Assembly: GCA_903813345.2 (NCBI GenBank)
Contig: CAIIXF020000002.1
Span: 24,440,455 to 24,504,454, forward strand
Direction of reading: 5' to 3'
Origin: Owenia fusiformis
Taxonomy: Eukaryota; Annelida; Polychaeta; Sabellida; Oweniidae
Length of the DNA stretch: 64,000 nucleotides
Below the pieces are notes generated by a model. That model saw only the letters and a program-made list of their open reading frames with translations. It had not been told where the DNA came from and did no database searches. Below are positions 11,965 through 21,104 of the stretch, one piece after another. Made by a program: the position numbers and the translations under genes. How positions within the stretch are numbered: position 1 is the stretch's first letter; the number at the start of each line of letters is the position of its first letter.

Positions 11965-12065
11965 CATTAACAAGCAAAATGTCACTACTTGTGATTCGTT
12001 ACAGACACCAAATGCCAACCACCGAACACCATTCACTTGTGGTGGTGACATAAAAAATTAATAAA
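11965..12065 (+). repeat. dispersed family D copy
   Basis: 'CATTAACAAGCAAAATGTCA' leads into 'GACACCAAATGCCAACCACC' and ends with 'GGTGGTGACATA'. The same order occurs at 21930, 24465, 52205 and 62955. Confidence 0.6.
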
Positions 12066-12119
12066 TAGAAACAGGAGAGAAAACTTGGCACATTAGAATT
12101 TATTATATACCCAATATGT

Positions 12120-12545
12120 AACACTAATCCTGATTGGTCAATACCTAGTCACGTGTTCTGAAATAGATTTACTATTTCCCTCGGAAAGTTATATTCCCTC
12201 AAATGTGACGTCAGCGGGAATATACATTTGAACTATTGCCCGCTGACGTCACGATTGCAACTTCTATTACCCTTGGAAACGTCTGCGCATCATCACTGAG
12301 CAGACGAAAAACAGAAAAATGGAGGATGAGCACAAACACAAATCAACTCCGTTCACCATGACAGACGTGCGTGAACGATACAATATAAGCAACGTGTATA
12401 AAGTTCCCTAAGCTCAATACGTCTGTGTAACTTCAAGTGTTATGATAATCTATTCCGCGTGTTAAACACGATTGAATTTGTCAAGTAAGAGTCTCAGAGG
12501 CAAAACACTATTGCCCTCAATGGCAGTCACTATTTGTATAATATT
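12120..12545 (+). other. possible inserted element with CRE hairpin and short ORF
   Basis: 'ATTGG' (inverted CCAAT), 'TCACGTG' and a 14-bp perfect inverted repeat (12205-12218 and 12239-12252) made of 'GTGACGTCAGCGGG' stand in order. A short open frame begins at ATG 12319 and runs 30 codons. The arrangement 'ATTGG..AA.ACC...TCAC.TG' recurs at about 13874-13901 within a nested insertion. That suggests a mobile family carrying its own promoter-like signals. The protein, if any, is not recognised. Confidence 0.4.
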
Positions 12546-12748
12546 CTACTTTGAATAAATTAAATGATATGTAATTAATACCTGATATTTGTTTTTTTCT
12601 TTGACACTCAAAAGTTATATTAATCTAATAAATCTTGTAGAAAAAATCAACCATAATTTGATAATCTAATCTGATGATAAGAAATACTCATTAGTATGAT
12701 CAGAGCTATTTTTGACTGTAAATTAAGAATTATTTGCACTAATCAATG

Positions 12749-13322
12749 TAGTAAAACCTGTCTAATCCGAATGCCTATGGGACCAGCCAAAAGTACTCAT
12801 ATTTCAAATAAGGATTAACCAATTAACTCCTGGATTCACACCCTTCTCTTAATCTAAGTCAAAAGCATCCTGGTTATTTACAATATGGATAAACCAAACA
12901 TAAAACATTAAGTTCTTTTCTTGTAGGATAAACCAATTAACTCCTGTATTTACACCTTTCCAAAACATCCTATTGTTTTCCACAATTAGGGACGTCACTG
13001 AGACTTAAATAAGTTAATTCTGACAATATTGGTTCTTTGATTACATTGTTATATGTAAAGATAAATAACAACTATAACATTGACTCAACATGTTGCTATT
13101 ATTGAAATGTCCAGACATTTGATATCTGATAAAAATGTTCAGATTAAACAGGCCAGTTTTTCAAATCTGGTTGTTCACTGTTCAGATTAGGAGGTGTTCA
13201 GATTTAAATGTCTTTTTAACATGTGAGTCAATGGGAAGAAAAAATGGGACTGAAAAAAGTGTTCAAATTGGAAGGTGTTCAGATTTGCCAGGTGTTCAGA
13301 TATACAGGTTCTACAGTATAGT
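12749..13322. mobile_element. short inverted-repeat element (CAGT-AAACCTG family)
   Basis: The left end 'AGTAAAACCTGTCTAATCCG' and the right end 'CAGATATACAGGTTCTACAG' are inverted relatives. The inside has two related blocks with 'ACCAATTAACTCCTG' and several 'GTGTTCAGAT' motifs. Other copies or single ends are at 5876, 21337, 22380, 42329, 44256, 53767 and 59902. No coding capacity. Confidence 0.6.
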
Positions 13323-13444
13323 ATAGGCAGAATCAATTGTTTACAAAAACAAGTTGCAAATGCCAAAAGATTCAATATTCTCCAGGTTTGTTAGGATCAA
13401 AATGGAATTTCTATTATTACAAAGTATCTATCTAGACCATGGGT

Positions 13445-13720
13445 CACCGGGTTGGCCTAGTGGTTAAGGTATTGGTCTGAAAAGCAGGAAGTCTGGCTTC
13501 ATGCTGAAAAGTAGAGGTCTTGGTTCAAACCCAGGTCACAGCACTTCTTGTGATTTGTCTTTGACCTATGACTGCTGACCTATACTGGCGATTACTAGAG
13601 TGCTGCTAACTCGATAAAAGGCTGGCGCTGGCTAGAATTGCCTATGGTTCTAGCCAGGATAAAGATACCAGTTCTTCAACTCGACAATGGGAAGAACTGC
13701 TCTACCTTAGTGACTAATAT
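13445..13720 (+). mobile_element. tRNA-derived SINE
   Basis: A tRNA-like head carries an A-box-like 'TGGCCTAGTGGTTAAGG' near 13453 and a B-box 'GGTTCAAACCC' at 13522-13532. The spacing between them is too long for a tRNA because a segment of about 22 bases is repeated ('CTGAAAAGCAGGAAGTC' and 'CTGAAAAGTAGAGGTC'). A non-tRNA tail continues to about 13720. It is not a functional tRNA gene. Confidence 0.6.
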
Positions 13721-13849
13721 GTCATGATATGACATCTAAAGAGTCAATAAAAGATATATACAGGGTGGGCCAAAAAAACCAATACCCAACTTTAAATCAG
13801 ACTGAAAATAGCTGTGTTCAATATGATACATTGATTTTTATTATATCAT

Positions 13850-14505
13850 TGAAATGTTTCTCGTTTTCTCATTGGATAAGAACCGATCACATGACTAAAA
13901 ATATTAGGGCGTATTTCATGGTTTCCTGCAGTCTCCAGCCGCAGCCTCGTTTTCAACTGTATATACCACGATGTATATACCACGGAGTATATTCCACGGT
14001 AGAAAGTCCCGGATGTTATGTTTTTGTTATGACGTCACGACAATATTGTAGAAAATACTTGGATACGCACGGCAACAAAACTTCATTGTTATGAAGTCAA
14101 AGCTTATATTTGTAGTATGAGCATGGGTACTCAGCAATTGTGCATCCGTTGCCATGTTCTTGATGTTTATAAACCAGTGATGTCACAAGTCATCTTGTAC
14201 GTGTAACTTTTGAGGATGAAAGATGGCAATGTCTTGCATCTAAGAGTGGCTGTAGTTAGAGACTTAGAGTGGTTATTCTGATGAGCACATGTATTGTATC
14301 TATGTATTAAATGGTTAAAAGAAATACACTTAATTTGTAGAACATTCAAATGATATAATAAATAAATTATTCCATTCTATTTTCGGTGAATACATGTTCA
14401 TCTTTCCCTCAGGTATATTTCCCTTGCCCTTCGGGCTGCGGGAAATATACTGAGGAAAAGATGAACATGTATTCACCTCAATAGAATGGAATATTTGGTA
14501 TATAT
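13850..14505. mobile_element. insertion inside the left arm of the mariner element
   Basis: The left arm matches the right arm up to about 13850 and again from about 14505, so the 650 bp between are extra. The junctions both read close to 'TATATCATT', a possible target duplication. The insert carries 'CATTGGATAAGAACC', 'GATCACATGACT', 'TTATGACGTCAC' and, at its right end, a large hairpin. It resembles the stretch at 12120. Confidence 0.55.
14367..14493. repeat. hairpin of about 58-bp arms
   Basis: 'TATTCCATTCTATT' through 'GGTATATTTCCC' on the left is mirrored by 'GGGAAATATACTGAGG' through 'AATAGAATGGAATA' on the right. The turn is at 'GCCCTTCGGGCTGC'. The arms are nearly complete complements. 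It forms the right end of the insertion at 13850. Confidence 0.75.
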
Positions 14506-14835
14506 ATCATTTTAAAGGTAATCCATTTTCGAACAATTTGGTATATAACACTATGTCATAAAAACAATATTAAAGTTTTATGATGCTTATTTGCGAGGCC
14601 GGGTCGGTATTTAAAGTATATCCAGATTTTAGGGAGAAAATAGTAAATCTGTGGAATAATGTTAATTTTTTATTTATAGAATATCATTTTGTTAGGTGAA
14701 TATATGCTTGTATATTTGCATATTGTGTGACTTAACTTATTGTTTATGAATTTAAGTGTTGTTTATTATCAATAAGTACTCAAAGGGGGTCTGTTAAAAG
14801 ACATTAAACGTATATGTGACGAGGATTTTATTTTC

Positions 14836-15172
14836 CAACAAGACATTGCCTCATACCATTGATCTCAGGATCTTGCAAACAAGGTGTCAATTTGATTGAT
14901 CTCGATGCTCGGCCACCCAACAGCCCCGATGCTACATGTAATGCGTTTGATTACCATACATGGAGCCATCTCGAGGAAATGGTACAATCAAAAGCATCCA
15001 ATAAACAGCTTTGATGAGTTGAAACAGAATCCTAAAGCGCTGAAATGAATTGCAACAGAAATCTCTCAATAAGGCTATTGATAGATTGCGCTACCACTTG
15101 AAGCTTATTGTTGATGCAGAGGGGAGGGGGTGGGGGTATATTGAGCAATTGTGAAAATTGTTTAAATAAATA
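14836..15172 (+). pseudogene. mariner transposase C-terminal remnant
   Basis: In broken frames I can read a Gln-Gln-Asp motif followed by a His, then Pro-Pro-Asn-Ser-Pro-Asp, then Asp-Tyr-His-x-Trp-Ser, and a final Arg-Leu-Arg with Ala-Glu-Gly-Gly. These stand in the order of the C-terminal half of mariner transposases, which use a DDE/D catalytic triad. Stops and frameshifts interrupt it, and the N-terminal half is absent. It is inactive. Confidence 0.7.
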
Positions 15173-15543
15173 AAGTGTAAAATGTTATTTAACAACACTG
15201 AAATTCATAAACAATAAATTTAGTCACACAATGATGCAAATATTAATATCCAAGCATGTATTCACCTAACAAATGAATGATATTCTATAAATAAAAAATC
15301 AACATAATTCCCCAGATTTACTATTTTCTCCCTTAAATCTGGAGACATTAAATAGCAACCCGGCCTCCCAAATAAGTATAATAAAATTTTACTATTGATT
15401 TCATGACATAGTGTTATATAACAAATTGTTTGAAATTGTATAACCTTTAAAATGATATGTAAGTCAATGTACCATATTGAATGTAACTATTTTTATCCTG
15501 ATTTGAAGTTGGGTATTGTTTTTTTTGGCCCACCCTGTATATA

Positions 15544-17294
15544 CAGGGTGTTCCAAAAGTAACAGGACTGGTGCTGGCATTTTGTCAATTTTGCACTGAG
15601 TATCTTCAAATTTTCACAAATTGTACGTTGAAGTATTGCAACTAAAATTGTAAAGTTTCAGAAAAAAAGATGAAATGAGGTTAGAGTTATGGTTGCTATA
15701 GAAACATGACATCACAATACCCGGGGCAACTTTTCCGTGAAAATGTGATATCTAACATTTTTGTATTACTGAAGAAAGTATCTAATTCACCTATTATAAT
15801 ACAACATTTCTTGTTTATTTTATTAGTTCCTTTGTTGTAGAGGTGTTGCCATATAACTCAGATTCAAGTATAATTTCATAATGGTAATAATATTTATTCA
15901 ATTTCCTGGAATATCACTATGTATAAGGGTCTGAACAATTCACGGTTGAGTTTTTGAAAAGACCCAATTTGAAGCCAGTCATCTACCTTGATAGCGCGCC
16001 TGCCCGCAGGTCATCATTTAAGACCATGCAGCTATAGAGGAGCCAGGTCTTGAGGTCTAAAACCATGCACCATACTCCTCTGATCATGCAATATCTAATT
16101 TTTACTTATATTGAGAATGGAATGCTAATCAGTGCTGTAAGACCTTTAACCTTTAGCGTGCTGCCGGCGGACTTGTCCGCCGAGACTAAAATGTCTCTCA
16201 CAACTGCCGGCGGACCCGTACGCCCGATTTCAAACTTTTAAAAACTTTACTTTTTCGCGCCATTCGTATTGTCCAATTAGATTGCCCGATTTATTCAGTG
16301 CCTAACATGACTTCCTGTTGACCTAGAAATGCGATATTTCGAAAAATAATTCTCAATTCAACAATTTAAACAGTGTTTAAGTCGTTTTTAGTGAACGAAT
16401 CGTACAAAATGGTGGACAAATACGATCACAACGAAAATGTGGAGGAAATGGATTACGATTTCGAGCTCTTCAGGCTCTTGGAAGCCGATAACGGTCATCG
16501 AAAATAGAAGCTAGAATATTTTCTGAATTGAAAAATTGAACATTTGATCGCTGCAAATTCAGATTTGGATTCTGACCAGACGAAGAGGCGGAGCGGCGGA
16601 TTCCGGAGGAGTATTCATGGTATATTTATGCCCAGTCGTGTTAATGTACGAAAAAATTCATGAGAACATTTTTTTCATGAGCCAGGCCACTGTGTCTTCC
16701 CTTTGTGAAAATTTTATCCAGATTCATTCAGTAGTTATTGAGATATTAATTATTTAGTCCAGGCATATCATTTTTTGCACTCTGAAAAATAAGCCAGTTG
16801 CGTGGGATATATTTGCTGAAATAAGGCAGCATGGTAAAGGTTAAAGATGAGAATGACCTTTCCCAAATTGTCTAATCGGCCCTGCGTGACATGTCCTCAA
16901 ATGGGTTCACTCATGTGTTTGGGTCATGGATACAGTACTCACCAAAGAGGAGCCTGTTTTTCAAAGTAGAGGATACATAGGCATATCAAATGATGTAAAA
17001 CAAATGTAATTCCCACCACTTGTTGCATTTCAACTTTGATATGGCATGTACAAAAGGATATGGCATGTACAAAATGCTTAATGTCTCTGTAACTTTTTGC
17101 GTGGAATGTTGCCCCAGGTATTGTGATGTCATGTTACTATAGCAACAATAACTCTATCCAGGTTTCATATATTTTGTTGAAACTTTGCAGTCTAAGTAAC
17201 GACACATGAAAGTAAAATATGTAAAATTTTGAAGACGATTGGTGCATATTTAACAAAACGCCAGCACCAGTCCTGTTACTTTTGGAACACCCTG
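15544..17294. mobile_element. non-autonomous mariner-like element
   Basis: The terminal repeat 'CAGGGTGTTCCAAAAGTAAC' continues through 'AGGACTGGTGCTGGC' and is mirrored almost perfectly at the right end, with TA on both sides. Weaker inverted similarity runs about 200 bp inward, including 'TATGGTTGCTATAGAAAC' against 'GTTACTATAGCAACAATA'. No transposase is seen. A piggyBac-type element sits inside at 16150-16840. Confidence 0.75.
16150..16840. mobile_element. piggyBac-type non-autonomous element
   Basis: TTAA stands on both sides (16146-16149 and 16841-16844), the target duplication expected for piggyBac. The ends 'CCTTTAGCGTGCTGCC' and 'GGCAGCATGGTAAAGG' are inverted repeats matching at 13 of 16 positions. 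Just inside, 'GCCGGCGGAC' and 'GTCCGCCG' form subterminal repeats. An open frame from ATG 16409 to TAG 16507 encodes 32 acidic residues and may be the start of the lost transposase. Removing the element restores a single TTAA in the host mariner-like element. Confidence 0.7.
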
Positions 17295-17564
17295 TATATA
17301 TATTACATAGGATTGTTTAATTTCTTCCTGACTCAATTTCCATGAACTTAACCATGCAAAACTGTCAAGGTTTACCATAGACTTAACGAGGAATTAATGA
17401 GAAGAAATTGGCTAATTCAAACGATTACATAATGTACTTTTCATAAGAAAATTGAAACTATTAAATTTACTTAACAATCAAACGGATTAGCCGATTATAA
17501 TTGCTTATTATTGTTTGAAACATTAACTAGCAAATATTTCAAATATCAAAATAAATAAACGAAA

Positions 17565-17679
17565 CCAGATGATATGATCTCACAGATAGAGAAAGAGAAT
17601 ATAAAAACCAAAACCAGAACAGGACATCGACAGCACTACTTTAAACACTTTTCAAGCAGCTCTTAGACATCAATAGTGG
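17565..17679 (+). promoter_or_regulatory. promoter and non-coding first exon of peptide gene 3
   Basis: The element CCAGATGATATGATCTCA (17565-17582) lies 17 bases before TATAAAA (17600-17606). The leader, starting near 17628, ends at GTGG|GTAAGT, donor at 17680. The order and the element match the promoters at 3556, 6871 and 9317. Confidence 0.65.
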
Positions 17680-17687
17680 GTAAGTGA

Positions 17688-18074
17688 TACTGTAGATTGG
17701 GTTAATTTGGCGCTACTAAGGTTGGCAATTTTGCTTTTTTGCGTATTAGTTGCTATTTAATTTGGAGGACACTAGGGCTTGTACATTGCTCTGACACCAT
17801 AACTTCCATATAGACTGGAATAAAATACAAGTTGTTACACCTATTCCTTAAATTCAATTACTCTATCTAAGTAGTATGTGGAAATGCTCATTCATATTAA
17901 TGTTGCTTCAGCTTATCCTTTTCAGATTTTGTAAAAACTAAACTGAAAGTGACTTAGACAAAGTTCTCTGGAAAATTCCCAGGGATCCTTTCTAAATTTT
18001 GGCAAAGATGTAATTTGATGTTTTTTCCATTTCGCCAAATTTAAGTGGGCGCAAAATTAATCCAATCTACAGTA
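17688..18074. mobile_element. MITE in the intron of peptide gene 3
   Basis: The ends 'ACTGTAGATTGGGTTAATTT' and 'AAATTAATCCAATCTACAGT' are inverted repeats of about 25 bp with few mismatches. The 387-bp element starts only about 8 bases after the splice donor at 17680. No coding capacity. Confidence 0.65.
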
Positions 18075-18228
18075 GATATTAATAGTTGTTTTTGAAGGAT
18101 ATAAGTTGTACTTATTCCATCTATTAGAAGCATGTCATACTACTGACTATATGAAAATAAAAATATGAACTATTTTTGAAAATTCACTATGAACACCATT
18201 ATTAATACCTCTCAGTTTCAAAGGTCGT

Positions 18229-18358
18229 GAGATCACCGTCCGGTTCATGTTTTTAGGTCACGCTATGCAGCTTATCACAATTATTCTAGCAATGAGATCA
18301 CTGTTTGGTTCATGTTTTTAGGTCACGCTATGCAGCTTATCACAATTATTCTAGCAAT
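18229..18358 (+). repeat. 65-bp tandem duplication of a splice acceptor and start codon
   Basis: Unit 1 (18229-18293) and unit 2 (18294-18358) differ at only about three positions. Each contains 'CATGTTTTTAG', a splice acceptor, followed eight bases later by ATG and the first codons of peptide gene 3. The period is not a multiple of three, so the two starts are in different frames. The first ATG (18265) reads 18 codons and stops inside unit 2. Confidence 0.85.
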
Positions 18359-18536
18359 GACCCTATTGGTTGGGTGCATCATGACAAATGATGAAGATGA
18401 GAATATGCTCTACAGTGAAACACCATGTGAAAAGGCCTGTAATGAAAAGTATGAATGCAATGGCGAAACGGATGAAGAATGCCTTGATAGACTCGAGGAA
18501 TGTTCGGATCAGTGTAAATATGACTTTGTGATTTGA
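18330..18536 (+). CDS. secreted cysteine-rich peptide 3
   Basis: This is a 68-residue precursor of unknown function and a diverged member of the cluster. The hydrophobic leader (MQLITIILAMTLL, then VGC) acts as a signal peptide. An acidic stretch with a Tyr follows, then six cysteines C-x3-C-x5-C-x7-C-x6-C-x3-C. The middle loop is three residues shorter than in genes 1 and 2, and Lys-Tyr-Glu before the third Cys is kept. I use the ATG at 18330, eight bases after the second acceptor (ending 18321). Using the first acceptor (ending 18256) would put a dead-end short frame ahead. AATAAA lies at 18598. Confidence 0.75.
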   Translation: MQLITIILAMTLLVGCIMTNDEDENMLYSETPCEKACNEKYECNGETDEECLDRLEECSDQCKYDFVI

Positions 18537-18689
18537 AGACAATATGGTATGAACAGTGAACAAACACTTTAACATATCAAATAGAAAAAATCATTTGAAT
18601 AAAATTTAATGAGACGGTGAACAATTTTTGTTCTTTTAAAGTTAATTTGAATCATAGGATCAAATCTCATGCTATAAGGGCTTATGTGA

Positions 18690-18785
18690 AAAAGTCACTC
18701 CACTTTGGTGGGAATCGAACATTTTTTTAAAGATTCTTGTCAAATTATCACTTCAACACTGAAATCAGTTGAGCCACTCTTTGTT
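18690..18785 (-). mobile_element. possible tRNA-derived SINE head
   Basis: On the - strand, 'TGGCTCAACTGATTTCAG' resembles an A-box region and 'GTTCGATTCCC' (18710-18720) is a good B-box. The spacing and an A-run between them do not fit an intact tRNA. It is probably a SINE or a tRNA pseudogene. Confidence 0.4.
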
Positions 18786-19052
18786 ACTTAAATATTTCTG
18801 TCTTGTGAATGTGAGATGCTCTGAACAAAATAGAATCAGTAAGAGGGTTTCCCATGCAAGAACAAGCAAAGTGTTTACAAAGGTTTTGGTCCTTGTACAT
18901 AAATATCGGTCCTTCCTTAGGCCGAGTATAAATTCATATAAAATGGTCTTGGAGAAATGTAATTTACCAAGAAATACCACTAGATCATGTGATCATGAGA
19001 AAAAATGAAATTCAAACTTCATGAAGGTTTGATAAAATGAGAATTTTATTCA

Positions 19053-20272
19053 AACAACGGCAACGCCAAAGCGTAGCGAATCCCATCGAACAGAAATAGC
19101 TGGCATTTTTACAAACGAAATATATAGCAAATATCATAAAATAACACACATAAGAAAGTTGTCATCAGAAGAAGTAATATGCTTTTTATAGTATTCACAT
19201 GCCAAATATGAACAAAATCGCTCCACTACTTTTCGAGTTATAGTAAAATACTTTAAAATGGTGGCCATTTTTCAAAATGGCCGCCTTCTACCAAAAGTGT
19301 CATAAGACAGTGTGCCATGCTAATAGTATTCGAATACCAAATATGAACAAAATCGCACCACTAATTTTCAAGTTACAGCAAAAATCGTAAAATAACGAGT
19401 AAAGGCCGAGTAAAATACGTTTAAATGGCGGCCATTTTTCAAATTCTATTTTTTGTCATCAGAAGAAGTAATATGCTTTTTTTATAGTATTCACATACCA
19501 AATATGAACAAAATCGCTCCACTACTTTTCGAGTTATAGTAAAATATGTTAGAATGGCGGCCATTTTTCAAAATGGCCGCCTTCTACCAAAAATGTCATT
19601 AACCAGTGTGCCATGCTTATAGTATTCACAAACCAAATATGAACAAAATAGCTCCATTACTTTTTGAGTTAAAGTAAAATATGTTAAAATGGCGACCATT
19701 TTTCAAGATGGCGGCAAATTTTCAAAATGGTCTCCTCCTACCAAAAGTGTCATTAGACAGTGAGCCATGCTTATAGTATTCACATACCAAATGTGAACAA
19801 AATCGCTCCAATACTTCTTGAGTTATAGCAAAAATCGTAAAATAACGAGTAAAGGCTGCCATTTTTCAAGATGGCTGCCATGTGCTATTTTAATTTCTAC
19901 ATTTCTAGCTTTATCAATGTCTTATATAATTTTTTTACATTTAAAACATAATGCTATCACAGTTTTACATATTGCACCTAAATTACTGTAAAATCGGCAC
20001 TAAAATGGCCGCCATTTTTAAATGAGTGGCCATTTTGAAAATCAGCTTTTTAGCAGAACTTCTACCCCCATAGGGTATATGTGTACAAAATATGAACAAA
20101 ATCGGGCCAACGGTATTTGAGTTATTGCCCGGACGGACGGACAGACAGACGGACGGACGGACGGACGGACGGACGGACGGACGGACGGACGTACGTACGG
20201 ACGGACGTACGTACGGACGGACGGACGGAGGCGTTCCCTATATCCCTCCGAACTTCGTTCGATGGGATAATT
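19053..20272 (+). mobile_element. satellite-bearing element, family A, copy 3
   Basis: It runs from 'AACGGCAACGCCAAAGCG' to 'TTCGTTCGATGGGATAAT'. The interior has about eight units with 'CAAATATGAACAAAATCGCT' and 'GGCCATTTTTCAAAATGGCC'. Near the right end, 'GTTATTGCCCGGAC' leads into a GGAC microsatellite. The three full copies in this window share both ends, which supports movement as a unit. Confidence 0.75.
20130..20232. repeat. GGAC tetranucleotide microsatellite
   Basis: About 100 bases of GGAC/GGAT-like repeats with GTAC interruptions lie inside the family A element. Open frames through it on both strands (Arg-Thr-Asp repeats) are by-products of the period. Confidence 0.85.
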
Positions 20273-21104
20273 ATGGCAAGTAATGCAACATAGTGTACTC
20301 TTAAAGAAACACAACTATGGTTGAGACAGGTGAAATCTGGTCACATTTGGTGACAGGTTGTGCACTTTCCAAAACATATGTTGCTACCCATAGTAAGGCA
20401 TTCAGATCACATGGTGCAGCCAATAATAAAATAATCAAGCAACAAGACAAACGATAGAAGAGAGTTAGTAGGCCAATTACATTCACGCATATAATCAACA
20501 AAATGAGAAGAACCAAATGCCTCATTCAGATGAATATGTAGTTAGAACTGTCATCCTGACGTCTAATGTGACCAATCTTAATTGATAGCAAACTGGGATA
20601 GATATTTCATACCTGTAACCTTAGGCTTGAATTTGCCTTACCATTTAAAGTCCTGACAGCTTCGCCCTTCTTTTATTTAAATCTTTTGGGAAAAAATTTG
20701 GTCCAAAAGTTTTAATAGAATAGGCTTTTACTTAGCTTTTGTTTTATGATTAACAATGTATCGCGCTTATTTATGTAGTTCATCGGCTAGTATATTTATA
20801 ACATCCTACTAAAGCAGATCCCTTTCTTGTTTGACATTTTACCGATCAAACCATACCATAGAAGTCAGAATCATATGATGAGCAACCTTCACAAAAAACC
20901 TCTAAACTTTATGATAAAGTTCATTGATTGGATTACCGGGAGGACCTAAAATTTTACTATGAAATCACTTATATTTTATATGTGTACTCAAATATTTACC
21001 TACACTGTTTTGCAAAAGTAATCATCACAAATTTTGATCAACCTTTTCCACCATTCAATCAAGAGAAAATTACAGTAGCACCCTAGGATGTTAAATTTTC
21101 TTAC
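20273..21104. other. no gene recognised
   Basis: I looked here for the next calnexin exon (expected to continue Gly-Lys-Trp-Glu) on the - strand and did not find it. The sequence is AT-rich with no supported exon. Confidence 0.45.

Larger units (their letters stand above)
13761..15537. mobile_element. mariner-type element with long inverted ends
   Basis: 'CAGGGTGGGCCAAAAAAACC' at the left is mirrored by 'GGCCCACCCTG' at the right, each flanked by TA. The inverted arms continue for about 360 bp on the right (from 15180) and, on the left, for about 90 bp. They then resume at about 14505 after an interruption. Between the arms lies a broken mariner transposase tail (14836-15172). The element abuts a second mariner-like element, with only TATATA between them. 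Confidence 0.75.

Noticed and set aside
13441-13545. Functional tRNA gene
   Set aside because: The A-box to B-box spacing is too long and an internal duplication breaks the cloverleaf; a SINE fits better.
13729-14094. 121-residue + strand open frame
   Set aside because: It crosses the boundary of the mariner element and the insertion in its arm, so it is chimeric.
20042-20314. Arg-Thr-Asp repeat frames on both strands
   Set aside because: They come from the GGAC microsatellite.
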